DNA from: CAZVBV01 sp964509975
GTDB taxonomy: Bacteria; Patescibacteriota; Gracilibacteria; UBA4473
Assembly (NCBI GenBank): GCA_964509975.1
Contig: CAZDZO010000002.1
Coordinates: forward strand, 1-64,000
Reading direction: 5' to 3'
Length of the DNA: 64,000 bases
Shown: positions 53,035 through 60,278 of the stretch, one piece after another
Numbering within the stretch: position 1 is the first letter of the stretch
Layout: the number at the start of each line of letters is the position of its first letter
The notes under the pieces: generated by a model
What the model was told of the DNA's origin: nothing
The model's input: the letters and a program-made list of their open reading frames with translations, nothing else
Database searches by the model: none
Translations under genes and position numbers: made by a program

Positions 53035-53110
53035 GGCGGACGTAGCTCAGTGGTAGAGCATCGGTTTGTGGTACCGATGGTCGTGGGTTCAATCCCCATC
53101 GTCCGCCCCA
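53035..53110 (+). tRNA. tRNA-His (anticodon GTG)
   Basis: The acceptor stem GCGGACG pairs with CGTCCGC. The D-arm is GCTC/GAGC. The anticodon stem TCGGT/ACCGA holds loop TTGTGGT, giving anticodon GTG. The T-arm is GTGGG-TTCAATC-CCCAT. The extra G at -1 (53035) pairs with C73, the identity mark of histidine tRNA, and the CCA end is encoded. Its 3' end is repeated in the array that follows. Confidence 0.97.
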
Positions 53111-53192
53111 TTGAAAGAAAGTTTGGGCTTGCCCCGAACTTTTTTTCAATAAGAGTGATTATGAGATTGAATCCCTTCGCGAAGTGGGTTCA
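53094..53192 (+). repeat. tRNA-His 3'-end repeat unit, copy 1 (99 bp)
   Basis: The unit begins inside the T-arm of the tRNA (CCCCATCGTCCGCCCCATTG), continues through a terminator-like hairpin, and ends with GAATCCCTTCGCGAAGTGGGTTCA-type sequence whose last 9 nt repeat the tRNA T-arm GTGGGTTCA. Copy 2 at 53270-53368 differs at one position (53161 A versus 53337 G). Confidence 0.9.
53111..53149 (+). terminator. Terminator of tRNA-His
   Basis: TTGAAAGAAAGTTTGGGC, loop, GCCCCGAACTTTTTTTCAA forms a long hairpin ending in a T-run immediately after the CCA. The same hairpin recurs in repeat copy 2. Confidence 0.7.
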
Positions 53193-53269
53193 CATCCACA
53201 AATGAGTAAAACGAATATTGTGGTGTTCTCGACCTCGGACTGAGCGAAGCGAAGGAGAATGTAAGAGCT
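53193..53269. other. Variable spacer 1 of the tRNA-His array (77 bp)
   Basis: This segment has no similarity to spacer 2 except a short GAAGGAG / AGCG-AGCGA motif of the CTTCGCTTCGCTCAG repeat family. It holds a CCACAA/TTGTGG hairpin. It carries no gene. Confidence 0.6.
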
Positions 53270-53368
53270 CCCCATCGTCCGCCCCATTGAAAGAAAGTTT
53301 GGGCTTGCCCCGAACTTTTTTTCAATAAGAGTGATTGTGAGATTGAATCCCTTCGCGAAGTGGGTTCA
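53270..53368 (+). repeat. tRNA-His 3'-end repeat unit, copy 2 (99 bp)
   Basis: This is the second copy of the 53094-53192 unit, offset by 176 bp and identical at all but one position. It again runs from CCCCATCGTCC to GTGGGTTCA. It lacks the 5' part of the tRNA, so it is not a tRNA gene. Confidence 0.9.
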
Positions 53369-53450
53369 ATACGAGGAGCTAAAAAAGAAAGCGCCGTAGG
53401 CATTTTCTTTTTGTGCGACGACATCACGAAGGAGCAAAGCGACTGAGTAT

Positions 53451-53461
53451 CCCCATCGTCC
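53451..53461 (+). repeat. tRNA-His 3'-end repeat, truncated copy 3
   Basis: CCCCATCGTCC occurs a third time, after variable spacer 2 (53369-53450), and then diverges. It abuts the stop codon of the minus-strand pyruvyltransferase gene. The spacer holds a GAAA-GCGCC/GGC-TTTC hairpin. Confidence 0.75.
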
Positions 53462-53463
53462 AC

Positions 53464-54315
53464 CTATATCCCCTTCTCCCCACACCACGCTTCCACCTTC
53501 TCCGCATACGGGACACCCAATGTTTTCACATTGGCTCCAAATGCCTTCGCAAGAATAAGGAAGTGAAGTCTCTGTCCAACCGCTTCTTTCGCTGAAGCAA
53601 ATATTTCAAATGTTTCTGAAATTGTTTGAGGGAAAATCTTTTTTATTCCTGTGGAAGCGAATTGTAAATCCCCTTCTTCCATCGCAAGAAAAAGATCTGC
53701 CTCTGGCCATTTTCCTAACCAATGGGCTCTCGCATTTACTATTTTTAACGACTCGTTAACTTTTAAACTCTTGAATTCTTCAACTTTGTTTTCCAGCCAC
53801 GTCTCAACCGCATCTCCCACCACAGGCACTTCTTTGCCGAGGGTCAACAGCACTTCTGCACTCTCTTTATCACGCACTGTTATTGAATGTACATTTTTGA
53901 GAACTTTATGAAGAATTATTTTCTGAAACCAATTTTTCGGTCGATCAACACCTTGTGATTTGAGTTCAATACGTGCACGTGGAAACATTTTTCGAAGCCC
54001 AATGACGGTCACTCCCCAGATCCACCACGCTTTATTTTTGATTGCAAACAATCCCCCACCAGGAAACACGATGAGGTCTACATCCTTTCTATAAGACCAC
54101 AAAGACCTATCTCTATTGAACAAAAAATGTGTACAACTCTTTATTCCCGTAGGAAAAGGTTCCACTGTTTCAAATTTCTTTTCCAAAAACTTCTGACTGT
54201 ATTTCCTATCAGCGGTTGCTACTAAAACTTCTGGATATCGATCAATAGCACTGGCAAGAATAAGCTCGTCTCCAATGTTCTTGGCCCCAAAGTTTCCGAC
54301 AAGAAGGGTCTTCAT
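53464..54315 (-). CDS. CsaB/WcaK-type polysaccharide pyruvyltransferase
   Basis: The 283-aa protein adds ketal-pyruvate to a surface glycan, or binds such substrates. LLVGNFGAKNIGDELILASA is the family N-terminus. VDLIVFPGGGLF carries the conserved PGGG. ARIELKSQGVDRPKN, SITVRDKESAEVL and the C-terminal GQRLHFLILAKAFGANV complete the set. I chose the Met at 54315 (MKTLLVGN). The family includes CsaB, which pyruvylates cell-wall polymers for SLH-type anchoring in other bacteria. No SLH domain is seen here. It is convergent with the tRNA-His array. Confidence 0.88.
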   Translation of the reverse strand: MKTLLVGNFGAKNIGDELILASAIDRYPEVLVATADRKYSQKFLEKKFETVEPFPTGIKSCTHFLFNRDRSLWSYRKDVDLIVFPGGGLFAIKNKAWWIWGVTVIGLRKMFPRARIELKSQGVDRPKNWFQKIILHKVLKNVHSITVRDKESAEVLLTLGKEVPVVGDAVETWLENKVEEFKSLKVNESLKIVNARAHWLGKWPEADLFLAMEEGDLQFASTGIKKIFPQTISETFEIFASAKEAVGQRLHFLILAKAFGANVKTLGVPYAEKVEAWCGEKGI

Positions 54316-54400
54316 TCGGGCAACAGGATTGCAGAAAATCATTGTTTTGGCAATCCCCCCCTCTCTTTGTCATCCCGGAATTCTGAAACCTTTTTTCTTT

Positions 54401-54438
54401 TGTCATTCCGATTGGAGCGGAGCGGAACAGAGGAATCC
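54401..54438. repeat. REP-like element
   Basis: TGTCATTCC at one end and GGAATCC near the other enclose a GAGCGGAGCGGAAC core, matching the dispersed family seen at 387-452. Confidence 0.45.
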
Positions 54439-54527
54439 CTTCCAACACTCCTATTTACGATAAAGAGCGACAAGAAATATGAACCATCTGTGAATGATGA
54501 TATTTATTAACAAACTTACAAGCTAAG

Positions 54528-54554
54528 GGATCCTTCGACTGCGCTCAGGATGAC
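54528..54554. repeat. REP-like hairpin
   Basis: ATCCT-TCGA-CTGCGCTC-AGGAT ending in GACA. The palindrome centre (TCGACTGCGCTCAGGATGAC) is a commonly met bacterial repeat form. Confidence 0.5.
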
Positions 54555-54563
54555 AAGATAAGA

Positions 54564-55532
54564 TTAATTCAAATACATCTGTTTATTTCGTACGTGTCCA
54601 TTAAGATCTTTTGCAAAGTGGATCTGTCCTTTCCGATCATGGAGATAATAGTAGTAAGGCGTTTCTTCTGGAAAAATAGCCGCTTTAATCGCTGGGAGTC
54701 CCGGATTGGAAATTGCTGTCGGAGGCAGTCCGTAATTCTTTCGAGTGTTGTATGGCGTCGCTTTTTCAAAATCCTCAGTGTAAAGAGGCCTTTTCCACTC
54801 GTTTAACTCATATCGAGTAGTCGCATCCACCCCGAGGTGAATTCGCTCGTCTAGGCGTTTCCACAGCACTCCTGCGATCTGTGGCATTTCTGCCTCAATG
54901 TTTGATTCTCGTTCAATCATAGAAGCCATAATAACGATTTCATTGATCGTCCTTCCTGACTCAGCAATACCAGTTCTGTACGGTGCAATTTGTTGCTGAA
55001 ACGTATTGAATAATCGAGAGATAAACATCTTTTCAGAAAATGTTTTCGGGTTCACAAAGTAGGTCGAAGGAAACAACTGTCCTTCCAGTGAATCTATTTC
55101 AAAGGTAAAGTTACAGAAGTTCGCACACTCAAGCAAATCCCCCGCCTCGATCAGACTTTTTTTCGCAAGGATGTTATCAATTTGTGCAATCGTTGATCCT
55201 TCGGGGATTGTGATTTTTATTTCCGAACTCTTTCCGTGTTGAAGCACATCCGCAATTTCACGGAAGGTAAGATTTTTTTGAATAATAAATTCCCCTGCTT
55301 GATATTTTGTTGAAAGTCGATTCCAACGAGAAAAAAGTCGAAATACATAGGCATCTCGAATAAGTTCTTTTTCTTCTAATTTTTCTGAAATTGATGCCAA
55401 CGTTGATCCATTGATAATCTCAATAGAGACCCGATCTGTGCTGTCTGAATTCGGTCGATTCCACACCAGCACCAATCGTCCTGCGAAGTACAATCCAGCA
55501 AAGACCACAATCAACAATAAGAATTTTTTCAT
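54564..55532 (-). CDS. mltG: Endolytic murein transglycosylase MltG
   Basis: The 322-aa membrane-anchored YceG/MltG enzyme cuts nascent peptidoglycan strands and ends glycan synthesis. An N-terminal anchor (FLLLIVVFAGLYFAGRLVLV) is followed by a LysM-like segment (STLASISEKLEEKELIRDAY, PEGSTIAQIDNILAKKSL). The catalytic Glu is in IMASMIERES. Further family motifs are YNTRKNYGLPPTAISNPGLP and AAIFPEETPYYYYLHDRKG. Length is typical. The presence of MltG shows that the cell builds peptidoglycan. Confidence 0.94.
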   Translation of the reverse strand: MKKFLLLIVVFAGLYFAGRLVLVWNRPNSDSTDRVSIEIINGSTLASISEKLEEKELIRDAYVFRLFSRWNRLSTKYQAGEFIIQKNLTFREIADVLQHGKSSEIKITIPEGSTIAQIDNILAKKSLIEAGDLLECANFCNFTFEIDSLEGQLFPSTYFVNPKTFSEKMFISRLFNTFQQQIAPYRTGIAESGRTINEIVIMASMIERESNIEAEMPQIAGVLWKRLDERIHLGVDATTRYELNEWKRPLYTEDFEKATPYNTRKNYGLPPTAISNPGLPAIKAAIFPEETPYYYYLHDRKGQIHFAKDLNGHVRNKQMYLN

Positions 55533-55577
55533 AAATTACGTATTTTAAATCCGAAATCCGCAATCGGAAATCTGAAA

Positions 55578-55874
55578 TTACTGCCCGCCCATTCCAAGGC
55601 CACCCATGAGTGGTTTCATTTTTTCAGCAGCCACTTCTTGTGCTTTCTTCATGGCACGGTTCATAGCTTCCACGATCGCTTTCTCAAGCTTTTTTGTGTC
55701 GTGCACAATTGATTCATCAATGAATTCAATTGAAAGAAGTTGTTGTTCTCCATTCACAATCACCTTCACTCCGCTTGCTTCTGCTGATACGTGTACTTGC
55801 GCCAATTCTTTTTTAATTCGTTTCGCTTCCTTCTGAAGCTTATACATGTCACCCATTTGTCCGAGCATTCCCAT
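55578..55874 (-). CDS. ybaB: YbaB/EbfC-family nucleoid-associated protein
   Basis: The 98-aa DNA-binding dimer has an N-terminal basic helix (YKLQKEAKRIKKELAQ), a three-strand sheet (ASGVKVIVNGEQQLLSIEF) and a C-terminal helix (KLEKAIVEAMNRAMKKAQEV). GMLGQMGDM at the start and the Gly/Met-rich tail are typical. YbaB usually lies next to dnaX and recR, neither of which is here. mltG follows 45 nt downstream on the same strand. Confidence 0.93.
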   Translation of the reverse strand: MGMLGQMGDMYKLQKEAKRIKKELAQVHVSAEASGVKVIVNGEQQLLSIEFIDESIVHDTKKLEKAIVEAMNRAMKKAQEVAAEKMKPLMGGLGMGGQ

Positions 55875-55935
55875 GATTTCGAGGGGTTAAAAATTTGATC
55901 CAAGTGTACTGAAAAAAAAACTTTTGCCAAAGAAG

Positions 55936-55964
55936 TTGACTTTATCAAAAAAAGGTTCTATACG
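55936..55964 (+). promoter_or_regulatory. Promoter of the 586-aa gene
   Basis: TTGACT (55936-55941), 17 nt and TATACG (55959-55964) predict a leader of about 20 nt before the ATG at 55991. Confidence 0.55.
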
Positions 55965-55990
55965 AATCAAGATATTTAATTTTTAAAAAA

Positions 55991-57751
55991 ATGGTTCGAG
56001 GAGGAAAACATAGACACAACATTGCAAAAGGAGGGGGGTATGCTCATTACCATTATGGTTACAATCGTACACCCAATAATACTGCTGGTGAACAATTCAA
56101 AGGAGAAGCTGCTCCGGCTGATGCCAATCAATGTGCTCAGAATATTTTAGAAAAAGTAAGAATTGATTCGCTTTGGAAAAACGATTTCCTTATTCCAATT
56201 TTAGCAAAAGCCATTCCTTTAGAACTTCTTCAAGAAATTCTAAATTCTGAATCTGTACAAGAAAAAATTATTCAATTAATTACGACTGACACTCTTCGTC
56301 AATTAAAAAGAAAAGATAATCTTCACAGTGAATTTGTGCAGGAAATGGCAATTATTAGCTTAGCCGAAGATCTCGGCCCAAAGATTTTGGAACTTATTAC
56401 GGGTAAATCAACTCATGTTGAATCTGAAGGCGCGGAAGTCGTTGAACAAGAAATTGAAAAACCTCAGAAACAAGTGGCGGATGTTATTGCTGAAAAAGAA
56501 AAAATACAAGAACAACCAGAATCAATCGAATCGGTTTGTGATAAAATTAATAAATGTCTGGAATCACTAAGCTTTGCACAAACAACGTATCTTCCTGATG
56601 AAATATCGAATTCAACGTGGGAAGTAAGTCAAAGAGACAATGGGGCGTTTCAATGTTTCAATTCTAAATATGATAGGGACTATGCTCTTAGCTTTTATAA
56701 GATAGGAATAGAAGATGACCTTACCCTCGATCAAGTCCAATCACTTTTAAGAGTCTTAGAAAAAGAAGTTGAAAAAAATCCAAAACAAGTAGCTGATGTT
56801 ATTAAAGAAGACCCCGATAAAGTGGAAACAGAAAATGCTAAAAATAGATTGTGGAATCTTGTAGATATCATTAAGGATTCTTCTATCGTCGTTAGCAAGC
56901 ATTCTTCGATAAGTTGGCTTCCCCTTGGAGAAAAATGGGGATTTGCGACGAGGTCTAATATGCATTATTTTGAAACCCCTGATCGTTCTACTTGTATAAG
57001 CATTGCCTACCATATAAATGATTTTCAATTTTTAAAAAAAGATCCTGATGAGAAAAGAAAAGAATGGGAAATGCTGAAGGAAATTGCCGATTGTCTAGAA
57101 AAAACCATTCGCTTTTCTCACTTAGTAGCGCAACTTCCACCAAAAGATGATTCTGCTGAGAATAAAGAAACCACAAGCGATGACCTAAAAACCCTCATTG
57201 AAAAGCATTGCCCAGAAGGCGACGCCCAACAATTTAAAGATCCAAAAACTGAACTAACGGTTGTTATAGAATATTTCAAAAATAATGAAACTCTATCTTT
57301 TTTATATATTACAGATTTATCCGATCAGGACTCGCCTAAAAACACTGCATGTCGTTTTTACTCATTTGATGAGTTATTTGATGAGCTTACACCAGATCAA
57401 CGAGCAATCGTTCTACGAGCGATAGAAGGTTCTGCTCCTACTGGTTCTTCTGAGAACAACGAGCAACTCGAATCAGCCGAACAAATCGCCAATAAAATCG
57501 AAAAACTTTTCGAAGCAAATCCTCTCTTACAAAATAGAAAACTTCATTTTTTGAAAGATCCAGAAAATAATTCCTATGATTGGAGGCTTACTTTGGAAAA
57601 TAACACTTGGCATATCTCTGGTGATGGACCAACAGGATGGATCAAATGTCGATTCCCCACAACTATTAAAAACCGTCATCCGTACAACGATTTAGAAATC
57701 ATGAAGTCCCTTTACCGAACACTGGAGGCCAAAATTTCTAGGTTTTCCTAA
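55991..57751 (+). CDS. Four-repeat protein of unknown function, 586 aa
   Basis: I do not recognise the family. The N-terminus is His/Gly/Tyr-rich (MVRGGKHRHNIAKGGGYAH). A helical segment spans residues 50-140. Four divergent copies of an alpha-beta-alpha unit of about 85-95 residues follow, starting near 180, 275, 400 and 495. Each has a helix, a W/F-containing strand pair ending in a C-R/C-F-type strand, then a helix with L(D/T)-(D)-----L-R-L. Two copies are preceded by the same phrase, KQVADVI. There is no signal peptide. It is a monocistronic gene between ybaB and gyrB, with its own promoter. Confidence 0.75.
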   Translation: MVRGGKHRHNIAKGGGYAHYHYGYNRTPNNTAGEQFKGEAAPADANQCAQNILEKVRIDSLWKNDFLIPILAKAIPLELLQEILNSESVQEKIIQLITTDTLRQLKRKDNLHSEFVQEMAIISLAEDLGPKILELITGKSTHVESEGAEVVEQEIEKPQKQVADVIAEKEKIQEQPESIESVCDKINKCLESLSFAQTTYLPDEISNSTWEVSQRDNGAFQCFNSKYDRDYALSFYKIGIEDDLTLDQVQSLLRVLEKEVEKNPKQVADVIKEDPDKVETENAKNRLWNLVDIIKDSSIVVSKHSSISWLPLGEKWGFATRSNMHYFETPDRSTCISIAYHINDFQFLKKDPDEKRKEWEMLKEIADCLEKTIRFSHLVAQLPPKDDSAENKETTSDDLKTLIEKHCPEGDAQQFKDPKTELTVVIEYFKNNETLSFLYITDLSDQDSPKNTACRFYSFDELFDELTPDQRAIVLRAIEGSAPTGSSENNEQLESAEQIANKIEKLFEANPLLQNRKLHFLKDPENNSYDWRLTLENNTWHISGDGPTGWIKCRFPTTIKNRHPYNDLEIMKSLYRTLEAKISRFS

Positions 57752-57777
57752 AGATTCTCTCGAAAGAGTCGAAGTGA

Positions 57778-57806
57778 TTGCTTTTTCCTTTTTTTTGTGG
57801 TATAAT
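57778..57806 (+). promoter_or_regulatory. Promoter of the 60-aa membrane gene
   Basis: TTGCTT (57778-57783), 17 nt ending TTGTGG, then TATAAT (57801-57806) forms an extended -10 promoter. The leader is about 16 nt. Confidence 0.7.
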
Positions 57807-57829
57807 TCTCTGATTTTTACTCATTAATA

Positions 57830-58012
57830 ATGATCAAAAAAACAACCGCTCTCGGTCACAAGCCAGAAACCCTTATTCTTTTCAAAGAAATCATGAAGGG
57901 ACGAATGGCTCAAATTGGTATTAGTGCCATGCTTATTGCTATTTTGGGACTTCAAATTTATTTATTTATAAGTTTGAATCAATTGTTCCAAATGATTATT
58001 GCGAACATCTAA
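57830..58012 (+). CDS. Small membrane protein, 60 aa
   Basis: A basic N-terminal half (MIKKTTALGHKPETLILFKE) precedes one long hydrophobic segment (QIGISAMLIAILGLQIYLFI) and a short polar tail. The family is unknown. It has a strong extended -10 promoter and an intrinsic terminator of its own, which makes it an independent, probably well-expressed gene rather than a chance frame. It lies just upstream of gyrB. Confidence 0.7.
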   Translation: MIKKTTALGHKPETLILFKEIMKGRMAQIGISAMLIAILGLQIYLFISLNQLFQMIIANI

Positions 58013-58035
58013 AGAATCCTTTAAGAGCCTTAAAC

Positions 58036-58066
58036 AAAATCTCCTCTTCATGGGGGGATTTTTTGT
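58036..58066 (+). terminator. Terminator after the 60-aa gene
   Basis: AAATCTCCTC, loop TTCAT, GGGGGGATTT runs into a T-stretch. It is placed 24 nt after the stop and before the gyrB promoter. Confidence 0.75.
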
Positions 58067-58087
58067 ATAAAAAAACCTAAATATTTC

Positions 58088-58116
58088 TTGCCCAAGAAGA
58101 GAAGAATCGATATAAT
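58088..58116 (+). promoter_or_regulatory. gyrB promoter
   Basis: TTGCCC (58088-58093), 17 nt and TATAAT (58111-58116) predict a start near 58123. The ATG at 58119 therefore lies at or before the start, supporting the ATG at 58149. Confidence 0.65.
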
Positions 58117-58148
58117 TTATGGGATTTATTCATACTTTTTATTACAGA

Positions 58149-60047
58149 ATGACAAACGAATACAGTGCAAAAGACATCCAGGTTCTCGAAGGACTCGATC
58201 CGGTACGAAAACGTCCGGGAATGTACATCGGTTCAACCGATGAACGTGGACTTCACCATCTTGTCTGGGAAGTGCTCGACAACGCTATTGATGAAGCTAT
58301 GGCAGGGTTTTGTAGCAATATTAATGTTCGCATCGAAAAAGACGGATCCGTATCTGTCTTTGATAATGGACGCGGTATTCCTGTTGAAAAACACAAACAA
58401 ACCGGAATTTCTGCTGTAGAAACTGTATTAACCGTGCTTCATGCCGGAGGAAAATTTGGAGGTGGTGGATATAAAGTCTCTGGAGGGCTTCACGGAGTGG
58501 GAGTGAGTGTTGTAAATGCCTTGTCTGTGAGAACAGAAGTAACCGTTGATCGAGATGGTGGGAAATACTTTGTAGCCTTTGAAAGTGGAGCACCAGCTGA
58601 ACCATTGAAAAAAATAGGAGATGCGACAACACAAGGAACCTTGGTTCAATTTTGGCCAGATCCAAAGATTTTTGAAACGACTGAATTCGAATTTGATACT
58701 ATTAAGAAACGAGTTCGACAACAAGCCTACCTCACAAAAGGCGTCACTATCTCTCTCTTTGATGATCGAGAAGACAAAGTAAATGCCTGTCAATTCTATT
58801 TTGAAGGAGGTATTTCTTCTTTTGTACATCATTTAAACGAAGACAAAGAAGGGCTTGGTCCGGTTGTTATGTTCGAAGACGAAAGTGATAATATTGCCGT
58901 TGAAGTAGCCTTGCAATACACAAGAGAGTTTCGAGAAACTATTTTTACCTTTGCGAACAATATTCAAACCGTAGAAGGAGGAACTCATCTCACAGGATTT
59001 AATACCGCGCTTACCAGAACGCTCAATAAATACTGCCGAGATAATGGACTGCTCAAAGAAAAGGAACCGAATTTTACAAGTGAAGACGTACGAGAAGGGA
59101 TTACCGCGATTATTTCCGTAAAAGTTCCTGAACCACAATTCGAAGGACAAACCAAATCTAAACTCGGAAATTCAAATGTACGAAGTGCTGTAGACAAAGT
59201 GTTTTCTGACAAATTCACTGAATTTCTTTCTGAAAACCCAAATGATGCAAGAATCATTGCGAATAAATGTGCACTCGCAACACGTGCTCGACTCGCCGCT
59301 CGAGCTGCTCGAGACACCGTCATTCGAAAAGGCGCTCTTGATGGACTGAACTTACCAGGAAAATTGGCAGACTGTTCTTCCAAAGATCCTGAAAATTCCG
59401 AGATCTTCATCGTTGAGGGAGACTCAGCGGGAGGTTCTGCAAAACAAGGACGAGACCGTCACACACAAGCTATCTTGCCACTCCGAGGAAAAATTCTCAA
59501 TACCGAAGAATCTCGTTTAGACAGAATGCTTTCCAACACGGAGATTAAAAGTTTAGTAATCGCTTTGGGAACCGCTATTGGAGACACCTTCCAACACGAT
59601 AAACTTCGATATAAAAAAGTTGTCATTATGACCGATGCCGATGTCGATGGAGCGCATATCCGAACCCTACTTCTCACACTCTTTTATAGACATTTCAAAG
59701 CTCTCGTTACACGAGGAAACATTTTCATTGCACAACCACCGCTCTACAAACTTCAAAAAGGAAAACAAGCGTGGTACGCCATGACGGACGAAGAAAAAGA
59801 TGAACTTGTGAAAGAACACGATGTAAAAGGAGAAAGTATTCAACGATACAAAGGACTCGGGGAAATGAATCCAGAACAACTCTGGGAAACAACGATGAAC
59901 CCTGAAACCAGAACGTTGGTACAAGTTACCGTGGAAGATGCTGAACGAGCGGATCATTTGTTCAAAGTTTTAATGGGAAGCGAAGTTCTCCCACGTCGAA
60001 AATTCATTCAAACGCATGCGGCTGAAGTGAAAGACTTGGATATTTAG
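58149..60047 (+). CDS. gyrB: DNA gyrase subunit B
   Basis: The 632-aa ATPase subunit powers negative supercoiling. The GHKL motifs are VWEVLDNAIDEA, VFDNGRGIPVEKH and GLHGVGVSVVNALS. The transducer contains QTVEGGTHLTGF. The TOPRIM domain has EGDSAGGSAKQGRDR and DADVDGAHIRTLLLTLFYR, and the C-terminal GLGEMNPEQLWETTMNPETR is intact. GyrB rather than ParE is favoured by the overall signature and the lack of a second type II subunit nearby. No gyrA is in the window. There is no intein. The start is fixed by the promoter at 58088. Confidence 0.96.
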   Translation: MTNEYSAKDIQVLEGLDPVRKRPGMYIGSTDERGLHHLVWEVLDNAIDEAMAGFCSNINVRIEKDGSVSVFDNGRGIPVEKHKQTGISAVETVLTVLHAGGKFGGGGYKVSGGLHGVGVSVVNALSVRTEVTVDRDGGKYFVAFESGAPAEPLKKIGDATTQGTLVQFWPDPKIFETTEFEFDTIKKRVRQQAYLTKGVTISLFDDREDKVNACQFYFEGGISSFVHHLNEDKEGLGPVVMFEDESDNIAVEVALQYTREFRETIFTFANNIQTVEGGTHLTGFNTALTRTLNKYCRDNGLLKEKEPNFTSEDVREGITAIISVKVPEPQFEGQTKSKLGNSNVRSAVDKVFSDKFTEFLSENPNDARIIANKCALATRARLAARAARDTVIRKGALDGLNLPGKLADCSSKDPENSEIFIVEGDSAGGSAKQGRDRHTQAILPLRGKILNTEESRLDRMLSNTEIKSLVIALGTAIGDTFQHDKLRYKKVVIMTDADVDGAHIRTLLLTLFYRHFKALVTRGNIFIAQPPLYKLQKGKQAWYAMTDEEKDELVKEHDVKGESIQRYKGLGEMNPEQLWETTMNPETRTLVQVTVEDAERADHLFKVLMGSEVLPRRKFIQTHAAEVKDLDI

Positions 60048-60278
60048 GACAGTCTAAAGTCAATGCTTTTGAGTCTATAGAAAAAAGTAAAACCCCGTCA
60101 TCCTGGCTTTCCCAGGATCAGATGAATAATTCTCATGCTTTTAAGCGTATAGCACGGCACCTGTGTTCATCTTTCGCTTCGCTCTGTCTACAGGAAAAAT
60201 ACCCGATGCGATTCTGGGCAAGCCAGAATGACCAAGTTTTTTAAATCGACAATCGAAAATCGCACATCGAAAATTGTT
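60048..60278. other. Gap with REP-like palindromes after gyrB
   Basis: No gene is visible. TCATCCTGG/CCCAGGAT near 60098 and GATTCTGG/CCAGAATGAC near 60210 form hairpins within an overall inverted arrangement (60096-60232). CGACAATCGAAAATCGCACA-type short repeats lie near 60246. Confidence 0.5.
60096..60232. repeat. REP-like inverted element
   Basis: The left end GTCATCCTGG and right end CCAGAATGAC are inverted, each with its own local hairpin. It is the largest member of the dispersed family in this window. Confidence 0.45.

Larger units (their letters stand above)
54316..54563. other. Gap with several REP-like elements
   Basis: No gene is visible in about 250 bp. It contains a TGTCATCCCGGAATTC element near 54369, a TGTCATTCCGATTGGAGCGG element with trailing GAGGAATCCC at 54401-54438, and GGGATCCTTCGACTGCGCTC followed by AGGATGACA at 54528-54554. 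Confidence 0.5.

Noticed and set aside
53270..53368. Second tRNA-His gene
   Set aside because: Only the 3' T-arm and acceptor strand are present. The 5' half, D-arm and anticodon arm are missing.
53094..53461. CRISPR-like array (repeats with unlike spacers)
   Set aside because: Only two full 99-bp units and one stub, far longer than CRISPR repeats, beginning inside a tRNA. No cas genes are near. It is a tRNA-derived array.
60246..60275. Short CGACAATCGAAAATCGCACA repeats as regulatory site
   Set aside because: Short, low-complexity and without spacing regularity. They may be remnants of the adjacent repeats.
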